From the NCBI RefSeq assembly GCF_000375585.1, contig NZ_AQWP01000008.1:124001-188000 (forward strand): a DNA stretch of 64,000 nt, written 5' to 3'. This document shows positions 36,717 to 46,021 of the stretch, piece by piece; the first letter of the stretch is position 1; every line of letters starts with the position of its first letter. The position numbers and the translations under genes are program-made. The notes under the pieces were generated by a model that worked only from the letters and a program-made list of their open reading frames with translations, was not told the origin of the DNA and searched no databases. This DNA comes from Sinorhizobium meliloti 4H41. GTDB lineage: Bacteria > Pseudomonadota > Alphaproteobacteria > Rhizobiales > Rhizobiaceae.

Positions 36717-38750
36717 ATGACCAAGCTCGAGGAAAACTGGCTCTCCCTGGAAGAAACCGCCACCTACATTGGTGTTGGTAAAACGGTACTATATGGGATG
36801 GCCCGAGAGGGTACCATTCCAGCCCGCAAAGTCGGGAAAAAATGGACCTTTGAGAAAGCGGGGCTGGACGCATGGATGCGCGGCCATCGGCCCGTGCAAT
36901 CGTTCTTCACCGATATGGAATTCAAGATCGAGGGCAATGAAGAACTCCGCGACCCGCAACGCGAAGGATACCTGCGCACCTACGAGTTTTTTCACGCTGG
37001 AAAGAACAAAGCCATCCTGCAGATTCCGGTTGGCTGTGGCAAAACCGGGCTCGCGTCGTTGTTGCCGCTCGGCCTTGCGGAAGGCCGTGTCCTTGTCATC
37101 GCTCCCAACCTGACTATCAAGCAAGGCCTCTACGAGGCGATGGATGTCACCAATCGCCAGAAATGCTTCTGGCGAAAAGCGGCCGTACTCACCGCCGACC
37201 AGATGATCTCGGGCCCGCTTGCGACCACGCTCGACACCGGCAACATCACCGTCGCGACTAAGTCACACGTCGTCATAACCAATGTGCAGCAGCTTGCCAC
37301 GGATCTCGACAAGTGGCTGAATCAGTTCCCCGACAACTTCTTCGACATGATTATCGTCGACGAGGCGCATCACAGCGCGGCTGCGAGCTGGCAGCGGGTG
37401 ATTGAGCGGTTTCCCCAGGCAAAGGTGATCCTGCTCACCGCAACACCGTTCCGCAGTGACAGGCAGGAACTCGACGGTGAATTGGTCTATCGCTACCCGT
37501 TCCGCAACGCGACCCTCAAGGGCTACATCAAGCGCCTAAAGTCGACCTACGTCGCCCCCTCGACAATTGAGCTAGGCTTCGCCGACGATCGCGGCCGCGC
37601 CTACACGCTTGATGAGGTAATGAAGCTCAAGGAGGAGGAGTGGTTCAGCCGCGGGGTTGCGTTGGCGTCACTGTGCAACCGGCATATCGTCGACACCAGC
37701 CTAGAGCGGCTAGAGCAGCTCCGCCAAACCGGGACGCAGCATCAGCTCATCGCAGTTGCGTGCTCCATCAATCATGCCCGGCAAATCAGTTCGCTCTATA
37801 GGGAGCGTGGATTTACGGCCGAGGTCATTCACAGCAAGCAGCGAGACGACGAGCAGGCCGCCATCCTCGCCGCTCTGCGCAATGGAACACTTGACTGCAT
37901 TATCCAGGTTCAGATGCTTGGCGAGGGGTTTGACCATCCCAAGCTCAGCGTTGCGGCGATCTTCCGGCCGTTCAGGTCGCTTGGTCCATACCTTCAGTTC
38001 GTGGGCCGGATCATGCGCGTGGTGGTCCAGAACAGTCCCGGGCATCCCGATAATCTCGGGCACATCGTGACGCACCTTGGCATGAATCTCGACGCCCGCT
38101 TTCAGGAGTTCAAGGATTTTGAGAACGACGATAAGGCGTTCTGGGACAAGGTTATTGGCGGCGAGGAACCGGAACCGCCGCAGGCTGTACTCGATGGCAT
38201 GACGCGCTTGCGTGCCGGTGATCTAGTTGTCGTTCACGATGAGATCGTCGACTCCCTGTGGGAAGAGGACTTCACCAGCCACGAAGACCAGCAAATCGTC
38301 GACGACCTGCGCGAGCGGTTCAAGCTTCTTGGCCTCGACGATAGCAAAGTCGAAGAGATGGTACGGATGGCTCAGAAGACATCCGTCCGAAAACTCTCGC
38401 CCACTGCGCCATTTGCGGTCCAGCCACAACGCGAGTGGGAGGAGGCGCGAAAGCGACTCAACGAAGAAGCCAAGCGCCTCGCGACGGTGGTGCTCAATCA
38501 CGTTGAGCTAACGGTCGCGGGCACCGAGCTGATTTACAAATACCGGTCACTGAAATTGAGCGGGCGGTCGAACTTCATTGCTGCCCTGACCATGGTGAAT
38601 CACGAAATCAACAAGCGCCTGGGAAAAGACCGTCAGGCCGCCTCGATCGAGGAATTCCGGTCAGTTTTGGACAATCTCGAAGACCTTGTCCAGACGCTGG
38701 CCAGGAGGGTCAGAAAGGCAAAGGCGGACTATGACCAAGAAAACTCCTAA
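36717..38750 (+). CDS. SF2 DEAH-box helicase with N-terminal excisionase-like HTH
   Basis: A 677-residue protein. I chose ATG 36717 (MTKLEENWLSL) because a GGTGG site precedes it; the frame is open to 36693. Residues about 8-55 are an excisionase/MerR-type HTH (WLSLEETATYIGVGKTVLYG, IPARKVGKKW). The SF2 core follows: Walker A PVGCGKTGL near 104-112, DEAH near 214-217, LLTATPFRSD, and motif VI QFVGRIMR near 427. The C-terminal 200 residues are helical and charged. The combination of a sequence-reading HTH with a translocating helicase is unusual. It opens a rightward five-gene unit with an OLD nuclease and a UvrD helicase, so a role in DNA-targeting immunity is likely. Confidence 0.78.
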   Translation: MTKLEENWLSLEETATYIGVGKTVLYGMAREGTIPARKVGKKWTFEKAGLDAWMRGHRPVQSFFTDMEFKIEGNEELRDPQREGYLRTYEFFHAGKNKAILQIPVGCGKTGLASLLPLGLAEGRVLVIAPNLTIKQGLYEAMDVTNRQKCFWRKAAVLTADQMISGPLATTLDTGNITVATKSHVVITNVQQLATDLDKWLNQFPDNFFDMIIVDEAHHSAAASWQRVIERFPQAKVILLTATPFRSDRQELDGELVYRYPFRNATLKGYIKRLKSTYVAPSTIELGFADDRGRAYTLDEVMKLKEEEWFSRGVALASLCNRHIVDTSLERLEQLRQTGTQHQLIAVACSINHARQISSLYRERGFTAEVIHSKQRDDEQAAILAALRNGTLDCIIQVQMLGEGFDHPKLSVAAIFRPFRSLGPYLQFVGRIMRVVVQNSPGHPDNLGHIVTHLGMNLDARFQEFKDFENDDKAFWDKVIGGEEPEPPQAVLDGMTRLRAGDLVVVHDEIVDSLWEEDFTSHEDQQIVDDLRERFKLLGLDDSKVEEMVRMAQKTSVRKLSPTAPFAVQPQREWEEARKRLNEEAKRLATVVLNHVELTVAGTELIYKYRSLKLSGRSNFIAALTMVNHEINKRLGKDRQAASIEEFRSVLDNLEDLVQTLARRVRKAKADYDQENS

Positions 38751-38982
38751 AGGGAAAACGCCATCACTCATCGGCGGCGCCAGTGGGCGCCCCGTCCGCG
38801 TTGACGTTCAACGCCGCTCCGAATGCTATCGTTGCAATGACGAGCTTTCGGCCGGAACGTCCTGCATCGCAATTCCCAAGCTTGGAGGCGCCTTCACGAC
38901 CGAGCGCCGCGTATGCAACACCTGCTACGAAGCGATCTTGAAGCAGACGGCCGACGACTTGGAAGAACTGCGTCAGCTCTAG
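38731..38982 (+). CDS. Small zinc-ribbon protein
   Basis: An 83-residue protein starting inside the end of the helicase gene (20-base overlap), so it is translationally coupled. It contains two cysteine pairs, CYRC and CNTC, with an extra Cys between them (SCIAIP), forming a zinc ribbon. The N-terminus is basic (TKKTPKGKTPS) and the C-terminus acidic. It probably helps the helicase or the OLD nuclease bind DNA or each other. Family not recognised. Confidence 0.65.
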   Translation: MTKKTPKGKTPSLIGGASGRPVRVDVQRRSECYRCNDELSAGTSCIAIPKLGGAFTTERRVCNTCYEAILKQTADDLEELRQL

Positions 38983-39063
38983 CGGGAACCGAGATGGGAG
39001 ATGGCTACCATCTCCTGCAGCTCAAGGCGCACAAACGCAACTCGCTGGGGGGAAAGCGCGCAA

Positions 39064-41052
39064 ATGTTTATTGAACAGCTTCATTTAACAAATTTCCGTT
39101 GCTTCGGGCCGGCTGGCACATCGATCGATCTGGCGGGCGGCCTTACGACGTTCGTGGGCGTCAATGGCGCCGGCAAGACGGCCGTACTGCAAGCGCTGCA
39201 GCGTCTCTTTGGTATCACCGGCGAGCAACGCCGCCTTCGGCGCCAAGACTTCCATGTACCTGCCGCTGAACCCGCGCCACCAATCCAGCGCACACTCACG
39301 CTCGAGGCGATCCTGGCGTTTCCGGAACTAGACGCGGGAGGCGTCAATGCCGCCGCGATCCCGGAATTCTTCCAGCAAATGGCGGCCGACGATGCCGGGC
39401 GCCTGAAGTGCCGGTTGCGGCTTGAAGCGACGTGGACCGACGACGGCTCGCTGGAAGGCGCCCTCGAGCAGAAATATTGGGCTGTTCGTACCTTTGGCCC
39501 CTTCGCCGAGGCCGACTGCATCGAGCTCAAGGCGCTCGACCGTGCTCGTATCCAAATGATCTATGTCCCCGCGTCACGTGATGGTGCCTCGCAGGTGACA
39601 GCCTTCCTGCGGGGACGTCTTTGGCGGGCCATCAATTGGTCGCAGGGCGTCAGGCAAAGCTTCGCCGACGCTGGCACGGCACTGAACGGCGCCTTCGCAG
39701 CAGAACCCGCGGTCGATATCGTCGTCGGCGCTGTCACTAGACGATGGCAACAAGTCCATACAGCGGGCACCGACACGACGCCGTTGTTTCGTCCAATCGA
39801 TTTGCGCTTCGAAGAGGCCATTCGCAAGGTTGAGGTGGTCTTCCGTCCCGATGAAGTGGGCCGGGAGAGAGGGCTCGAAGACCTCAGCGACGGACAGCGT
39901 TCGCTCTTCCATCTGGCAATGACGGCCGCCACCTTGGATATTGAAGCCAGTATCGCCGTGAACCCTGCCGCAGGCTTTCAACCGGGTGGCGTTCCTCTAC
40001 CAGCCCTGACACTCATCGCGGTGGAGGAGCCTGAGAACAATCTCGCTCCGTTTTATCTGTCACGCATCGTCCGCCAGATTGAAGAGCTAACCGCAGGACC
40101 GCGGGCGCAAGCCGTGATCTCAAGCCACTCCGCAAGTATCCTCGCACGCGTCGATCCCGCTCAGGTGAGGCATTTCCGGTTGAACGCGGGGGATCGCACG
40201 GCGCACGTGCGGGCGATCCGTCTTCCGCCCGGCGAAGAGGATGCATCAAAATTTGTACGCGAGGCTGTCCGGACCTATCCAGAACTCTACTTCGCACGTT
40301 TTGTCGTCCTGGGAGAAGGTGCGTCGGAGGAAGTGGTGTTGCCGCGCCTCGCGGAAGCGATGGGTCTCGACATTGACCGTTCCTTCGTCTCGGTGGTTCC
40401 GCTTGGTGGCCGTCACGTCAATCATCTTTGGCGACTTCTGACCGATCTCAATATTCCGCACGCCACCCTCCTCGACCTCGATTGGGGACGCGACGGCGGC
40501 GGCTGGGGACGCATCAAAACCGCCTGCGCCCAGCTCCTTTCGGTAGGCGTCGCGCCCCAGGCCATCTTTGCACAACCCGATCCGGCCGGTCCGGCTGCTA
40601 ACCTCGCGATATTTGACAGGAATGCCCCCGAGGACGTTGCAGGTTTGACCAACTGGGCAAATGCGCTTCGCCAGCACAACGTATTCTTCTGCACGCCGCT
40701 CGATCTTGACTACTCGATGTTGCGTGCATTCCCGGCGGCCTATCAAGTTGCCGAACCCGGACGACAAGGTCCGTCTCAACGCGGAGATCCACGCACCGCC
40801 GTGCTTGGCGAGGAAGGTCGCCATGACCTTTATGGCGCGGACCACGAGCTGGCGCTGCGCTGGTATCGCTATTTGTTCCTCGGTCGCGGCAAGCCCAGCA
40901 CGCACGTTCGCGTATTGAGCGACCAGGCCGCACAAGCGCTGACGGCTGGCGCGCCAGAAGAACTGCGGGCCCTTCTGACCTTGATCTCCGCCCGCCTCAC
41001 GCCGCCACCGCCCCCACCGCAGCAGAACCAACAGCAACCTCCGGCGATCTGA
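39064..41052 (+). CDS. OLD-family ATPase-TOPRIM nuclease (GajA-like)
   Basis: A 662-residue protein from ATG 39064 (MFIEQLHLTNFRCF), the typical OLD start; the frame is open to 39001 but those residues are atypical. Walker A VGVNGAGKTA is at about residues 31-40, the signature EDLSDGQRSLF near 277, and Walker B LIAVEEPENNLAP with the switch SSHSASIL follow. The TOPRIM nuclease comes after: GEGASEE near 417 and DLDWGRD near 472. Class 2 OLD proteins like this one pair with a UvrD-like helicase; that pair is the Gabija antiphage system. The next gene is such a helicase, 2 bases after the stop. Confidence 0.85.
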   Translation: MFIEQLHLTNFRCFGPAGTSIDLAGGLTTFVGVNGAGKTAVLQALQRLFGITGEQRRLRRQDFHVPAAEPAPPIQRTLTLEAILAFPELDAGGVNAAAIPEFFQQMAADDAGRLKCRLRLEATWTDDGSLEGALEQKYWAVRTFGPFAEADCIELKALDRARIQMIYVPASRDGASQVTAFLRGRLWRAINWSQGVRQSFADAGTALNGAFAAEPAVDIVVGAVTRRWQQVHTAGTDTTPLFRPIDLRFEEAIRKVEVVFRPDEVGRERGLEDLSDGQRSLFHLAMTAATLDIEASIAVNPAAGFQPGGVPLPALTLIAVEEPENNLAPFYLSRIVRQIEELTAGPRAQAVISSHSASILARVDPAQVRHFRLNAGDRTAHVRAIRLPPGEEDASKFVREAVRTYPELYFARFVVLGEGASEEVVLPRLAEAMGLDIDRSFVSVVPLGGRHVNHLWRLLTDLNIPHATLLDLDWGRDGGGWGRIKTACAQLLSVGVAPQAIFAQPDPAGPAANLAIFDRNAPEDVAGLTNWANALRQHNVFFCTPLDLDYSMLRAFPAAYQVAEPGRQGPSQRGDPRTAVLGEEGRHDLYGADHELALRWYRYLFLGRGKPSTHVRVLSDQAAQALTAGAPEELRALLTLISARLTPPPPPPQQNQQQPPAI

Positions 41053-41054
41053 CC

Positions 41055-42938
41055 ATGGTGCTCGTCCGGCCAGAAGAGTGGCGCCCGAGGGGCATCGAAG
41101 ATCTAGAACCTGATGCGTGGCGGGCATTACGCCAGCCGGGCTCCGCCTGTGTTGTTGCCGGTCCTGGCGCCGGAAAAACCGAGTTTCTCGCCCAGCGCGC
41201 GGCGTTCCTGCTTGAGACGGGCCTCTGCCCTGCGCCGTTCCGCGTTCTCGCGATCTCATTCAAGAGCGACGCCGCCGACAACTTGGCTGCGCGCGTGCGC
41301 AAGCGCTGCCCACCCGAGCTTTCGCACCGCTTCACGTCATTGACCTTTGACGCTTTCACCAAAAGCCTGGTCGACCGATTTCTGACGGCTATACCTGTCG
41401 ATTGGCGCCCGAGCCGGCCCTATGACATAGCGTTTACGAACTTTCGCCAGGTCACAGGCTTCCTGCAAGATGCGCTTTTTAACGCGCCCAACGCGTGGAA
41501 GGCAGACGTCGCTGGTCTCAGCGCAAGCGATTTCGAGTCTCGCCACGTTGGGGCCTATCGTCTTCCGGTGGCACGCGCAGCGGCTCAATCTGGAACCGAG
41601 GTGACAATCCAACGATGGTGGGCGAGCCAGCTTGGCGCTCAACCACGATCAAGCATGACGTTTGTCAGCCTTAATCGGTTGGCCGAACTCCTGTTGCGCG
41701 CCGGCCCGCACGTTCGACGGGCGCTGCAGATCACCTATCCCTTCGTGTTCGTCGACGAGTTTCAGGACACCACCTACGCGCAGTACGACTTCTTGCTGTC
41801 GGCATTCCAGGGCGCCAACGTTGCCATCACTGCCGTGGGAGACGACAAGCAACGGATTATGACCTGGGCGGGGGCGCGCGCGGATGCATTCGAGCGTTTT
41901 GAAGCGGAATTCGGAGCGGTCCGTATCCCGCTTCTCTTCAATTTCAGATCCTCGCCCGATCTCGTCCGCATTCAGCATGTCGTCGCTCGGGCTCTCGATC
42001 CGAATGCTGCTGCTACCGTCGCCCAAGCCGCGCGGCAAGTCGATGGCGAGGTCGCCCAGGTCTGGAACAGCCCTACCAAGGCCCGCGAGGCCGAGCACCT
42101 CGGGCAATGGCTGGCGAACGATATGGCTGCTCGCGGCCGCGCACCGCGGGACTACGCCATTCTCGTCAAACAGAAGTCCGACGACTTCGAGGCCGATCTC
42201 GCCGGAGCGCTTGCAAGAGCGGGCTTGCGGCTCCGCAATGAAAGTCATGCGCTCAGTCGCACGACGTTGCAGGACCTTCTCACCGACACCTTCGCCAAGA
42301 TCGTCGTTGCGCTCCTTCGGCTAGGGTCGACACGGCGGGCCGCGCAGGCCTGGCAACTTGCCTCTATGGCTCTGCTCGAAATTCGAGCCATTGCCGAAAG
42401 CGATGACAACGGAGAGGCGCGCACTGAGGATGAGCTGACGACATTCCTTGCAGCACTGCGCGCCGACATGACTAACACGCCGCCGTCTGCAGCCAGCGCG
42501 CAGACATTCGCTGACCGTATCTTTGCCTTCCTGGATTTTGCCGCCGTGGCGCGGACATATGTCGAATACTCGACCGGCGATCTTCTCCCAATCATGGCGG
42601 AAGCATTAAAACTTCACCTTGCCGCCTCCGCGAATGGAGCGCAGGCATGGACCACAGCGCTCGACGCCTTCGAAGGTGTGAGCCAGATTCCATTGATGAC
42701 GGTCCACAAGAGCAAGGGCCTTGAGTACGACACGATCGTCTTTGTCGGTCTCGACGATCAGGCATGGTGGGCGCACAGGCCCGGAAACCCGGAGGGCCTT
42801 GCAACATTCTTCGTGGCGCTCTCCCGCGCGAAGCAGCGCGCTATCTTTGCGTTCTGTCGCGAACGCGGACCGCGGCAGCGCGTGGCCGAGCTGTTCCAGC
42901 TCCTCACGGATGCCGGTGTACCGGAGATCGCGATATGA
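41055..42938 (+). CDS. UvrD-like helicase (GajB-like)
   Basis: A 627-residue SF1A helicase: Walker A VAGPGAGKTEF near 34-44, LAISFKSDAADNL, Walker B FVDEFQDT near 232, GDDKQRIMTWAGA, and the late motifs MTVHKSKGLEYD and FFVALSRAK. It is shorter than housekeeping UvrD, in keeping with GajB. Its start lies 2 bases after the OLD stop and its own stop overlaps the next gene by ATGA, so the set is one operon. In Gabija, GajB is thought to act on DNA ends made by GajA. Confidence 0.83.
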   Translation: MVLVRPEEWRPRGIEDLEPDAWRALRQPGSACVVAGPGAGKTEFLAQRAAFLLETGLCPAPFRVLAISFKSDAADNLAARVRKRCPPELSHRFTSLTFDAFTKSLVDRFLTAIPVDWRPSRPYDIAFTNFRQVTGFLQDALFNAPNAWKADVAGLSASDFESRHVGAYRLPVARAAAQSGTEVTIQRWWASQLGAQPRSSMTFVSLNRLAELLLRAGPHVRRALQITYPFVFVDEFQDTTYAQYDFLLSAFQGANVAITAVGDDKQRIMTWAGARADAFERFEAEFGAVRIPLLFNFRSSPDLVRIQHVVARALDPNAAATVAQAARQVDGEVAQVWNSPTKAREAEHLGQWLANDMAARGRAPRDYAILVKQKSDDFEADLAGALARAGLRLRNESHALSRTTLQDLLTDTFAKIVVALLRLGSTRRAAQAWQLASMALLEIRAIAESDDNGEARTEDELTTFLAALRADMTNTPPSAASAQTFADRIFAFLDFAAVARTYVEYSTGDLLPIMAEALKLHLAASANGAQAWTTALDAFEGVSQIPLMTVHKSKGLEYDTIVFVGLDDQAWWAHRPGNPEGLATFFVALSRAKQRAIFAFCRERGPRQRVAELFQLLTDAGVPEIAI

Positions 42939-44208
42939 CCGAATTGGCCGACCTAGCCGAGCGCCCTGCCGCGATCATTCAGCAGCGCGCGACCAATGCG
43001 CAGATGCCGGCTCTTGGGCTCAGCGCTGGCCATGCCATTCCGCCTACGAGGAGGCGTAAGCAAGCGCGACCGGGCGCGAGAGGCGCTCTGCGGCAGGAGT
43101 GCGCGAGAGCTCGCGGAAGTCGCCCGCCGCATGGATGTCCACCTTGGCGACTACGCCTTGGAGAGAAACCGTTCTTGCCCTGCTTGAGGAGCGCCAAGCA
43201 CCGATCACCGAAATCACCCGGCGCTATGTCGCCAAATGCTTCGGCGATGATTTTTGTGCGGCCAGCAAGATCTCGTTGCGCTTCTCGGCCGGCTCTTTCC
43301 GATCCAGAACATTACGGCTGAAATATTTTCGGGCCGAAGCCTGGCGAGCGACATCGAAAAACACATGGCCCGAAATCCCGGGGACCGGGATGTCGAATAT
43401 CTGTTCGAGCAGATAGCCGCCTTGAAATGTTCGCGCGACCGCTTCGGCCGCCTCCTCGAAGCGACGCCCCATCCCCTCGGCCACCGCGGATGCGATCAGA
43501 TCGAGTTGGCCGATACGCTCAATCACGTGCTGCGACGCGATGGTTACGTCCTGAACATCGGAGGCGAAAAGTCCGGCTACCCCATTTATCGACTTCAGCC
43601 GATGAGCCGCGGTCCCGCCGGTAGTCCCAAGAACCTGATCTTCGCATTTAACGGGCCAAGCCGGAGCTCGGCTTCAGCGATGCAATCAACAACGACATCG
43701 TTATCCTTCCGATGCAACAAGCTGCCTCATCTACGAAAGGCCCGGCGTCGACGCCGACGATGCCGCTCGAACCCTCTGCGGACCTCTCTCGCATCCGATG
43801 CTGAACGCAATCTGTTCGACACCTAGTTCAGGCTCTACCGACCGAAGCTCGCAGACAGGCTCCCGGCCCTCGTCCCGCAGGTCTATCTCCACTACGATCC
43901 CGCCGCTGTGAAGCTTCTGCGCCATCGCGCCGGCCTTCGGCGCCAGCGCATGGATTTTCTTCTTCTGCTGCCGAACAACCAGCGTATCGTCAATGAGGTC
44001 GATGGGTCGCAGCACTGCGCCCGCCACGGAGAGCCATCGCTGGCCGCCTATTCGGAAATGGTCTCGGCCGATCGCGACCTGCGCTTGGCGGGATATCTAC
44101 AGGTTTGGCTCAAACGAGCTTGTCGGCGATGGCGCGCCCGATCTTGTAAGCCGGTTCTTCGATCGGCTTTGGACGCTGCATACGATCAATCCGCCAGCCG
44201 TGGCGTAA
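42935..44208 (+). pseudogene. Heavily decayed gene with a DUF559-like nuclease end
   Basis: It starts with an ATG overlapping the UvrD-like stop (MTELADLAERPA) but no frame runs through. Protein-like pieces are spread over all three frames: RDRAREALCGRSARELAEVA near 43,055, ETVLALLEERQAPITEITRR near 43,170, LVALLGRLFPIQNITAEIFS near 43,275, then RMDFLLLLPNNQRIVNEVDG near 43,950 and RFGSNELVGDGAPDLVSRFF near 44,110. At least five frame changes are needed to join them. The last part has the D...ExD spacing of a DUF559/PD-(D/E)xK nuclease (MDFLLLLP...VNEVDGSQH). Intact, it would be about 415 residues and the fifth gene of the operon. Confidence 0.8.
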
Positions 44209-44210
44209 CC

Positions 44211-45824
44211 CTACCGGCGTTGAACCTTGCGGCGTGCCGGTGCGGGAGCGGGCTGAGGACGCGGCGGCGCCAGCATCGGGCTCGCACGGCTGGTGCCGAG
44301 TTGAAATTTCTGTGCGGCGTCGACCAATTCAAGCGTTCCCGACCGTCCGAACGAGATTTCGAGCCGGCGCTTTTTCAGATCGAACGTGAAGGTGATGCCG
44401 TCTCGCTCATACGTGGCACGCTTCGAGCGGTCATCATCATGGACGTCACCGCCTTGGCTCTCCTGGATGTCCTCAAGCTTTTCGACCAGGCCGTCGAAGG
44501 TGTCGTCTATACGTTCGAACTCAACGACCAGATAGTCGAACTCGGTGTCGAAAATTTCCTCGATCGCTGCACGATGGTTGTCCCAACCCTGGCGAAACTC
44601 CAGCCGGCGGCGAATGATGTATTCGGAAGGATCGTCGGGATTCTGTCCTGTCTCAACCGAGTACCGAAACGCAGCAGTATCCAAGTCGCCGCCGCCGCTG
44701 TCCTCCGCCTTCCGCACATCTTTGCGTCGCGCATTGAGCGCTTTTCGCGAAGCTTCATAGAGCTCCTGCAACTCCTGCGCCACTTGCTCAGTGAGGAGGC
44801 GCTGACACCAAGCTTCCGCCGACTCGCTCGCCTCTGTCGGCACTTTGTGGTACCCGCGCTTAAAGCCTGAAAGGGTGCGAATTTCGCCAGTTTCGGTCCC
44901 TTCAAGGAACTCACTGTTGTTCCGCAGGGTGATTCCGGCCAACGCCTCGTCTGCAGGAACCGCGGGAGCTCTCGGGACGTAGCGGATCTGGAAGCTATTG
45001 GTTCCCGACAGTATGGCCTGGGGCGTTTGACTTCCCCGCACCTGCATCTCGCGAGTGATATATCGTGGGGTTTCCTGACGGAGATGATCCCGCAAGCCGA
45101 AGTCGGTCAGCCAGCGATCCCGCGTCAACGCGTCGGGTGCTCGGCCTTCAATCGCTTCGAGCAGGAAGTAAGTCCACACGCCATGCTTCAGCGTCGTTGA
45201 CGGATAGGATTTCTCGCCTGGCGAGCACGAGAGGAAGACGCCGAGGTACCAGCCGCTGTCAAGGAATTCCCTGACCTCGGCCGCATCGAGATTGGAAATG
45301 ACGTCGCGCGACTTGACCACGCCGCTGAACTTCTCGGCGCATGCATCGACAAAAACGAGTGCTTGACGGCACGCGCTTTCCATCAGCGGCTCCAGGAGAT
45401 CGTCGCGCATCGGCAGCGACGTATCCTCAATGTTGGTACGGTTCGTGTCGTAAGTGCTTAGGCGGTTCCCGCCTGCGCCGTGAAATCCGTGGCCGGCGTA
45501 GTAGAAAATGAAGAGCTCGTCTTGTGCGAGATTCTGGATTGTGTACTTCAGCTCATCTCGCAAAGCGGCGAGGCTCGCCTGTGCATCCTTGAGCACGTGC
45601 ACCGAAAGAGCATCTTCAGGTAGGTCGGCATAGATCCGCCGGATGGCATCAGCAAATCCGTCGCCATCGGCATGCGCAAAATCGACAGACGGCAACGCGT
45701 CGCCATTCGAAGGTTTTCGATAGTTCTCAAGCGCCACGACAAAGGCGGTCACACGAGAAAAACTGCGCTTCGATAGAGCTGCTTCCTTTACCAATTCCGC
45801 ACCAACACCTCCCCGCTTAGCCAT
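44211..45824 (-). CDS. Caspase-like (C14) protease with a C-terminal unknown domain
   Basis: A 537-residue protein from ATG 45824, which has a GAGGGT site; a GTG at 45848 in frame is weaker. The caspase fold spans residues about 20-290 with His112 in YYAGHGFHG and Cys162 in FVDACAEKF, the expected dyad. The C-terminal 230 residues are charged and helical, followed by a strand-rich end and a Pro/Arg-rich tail. No signal peptide. Bacterial caspase-like proteins often act as suicide effectors in immunity, activated by a partner. The gene ends 3 bases from the end of the decayed nuclease gene and is convergent with the Gabija-like operon, so it may be independent. Confidence 0.8.
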   Translation of the reverse strand: MAKRGGVGAELVKEAALSKRSFSRVTAFVVALENYRKPSNGDALPSVDFAHADGDGFADAIRRIYADLPEDALSVHVLKDAQASLAALRDELKYTIQNLAQDELFIFYYAGHGFHGAGGNRLSTYDTNRTNIEDTSLPMRDDLLEPLMESACRQALVFVDACAEKFSGVVKSRDVISNLDAAEVREFLDSGWYLGVFLSCSPGEKSYPSTTLKHGVWTYFLLEAIEGRAPDALTRDRWLTDFGLRDHLRQETPRYITREMQVRGSQTPQAILSGTNSFQIRYVPRAPAVPADEALAGITLRNNSEFLEGTETGEIRTLSGFKRGYHKVPTEASESAEAWCQRLLTEQVAQELQELYEASRKALNARRKDVRKAEDSGGGDLDTAAFRYSVETGQNPDDPSEYIIRRRLEFRQGWDNHRAAIEEIFDTEFDYLVVEFERIDDTFDGLVEKLEDIQESQGGDVHDDDRSKRATYERDGITFTFDLKKRRLEISFGRSGTLELVDAAQKFQLGTSRASPMLAPPRPQPAPAPARRKVQRR

Positions 45825-46021
45825 CGTCACCCTCGTCAAGAAACTCACGCTCCAGCGGCTGCACTCCGGCGCGAAGGCGATCAGTCGCTACACCGACGTT
45901 TGAGATGTTGGCAGAGTTGCATTCTATCCGAGAGAGAGACACACTTCTCCCCTTTTGCTTGTTGATGCAGTCGGTGCGCGCTGTGATAGACCGTGTAAAG
46001 AACAAGATTCCGTATAGTGCG

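Noticed and set aside
40246-41259. 337-codon minus-strand frame over the OLD nuclease gene
   Set aside because: Antisense shadow; the plus strand has the ATPase and TOPRIM motifs.
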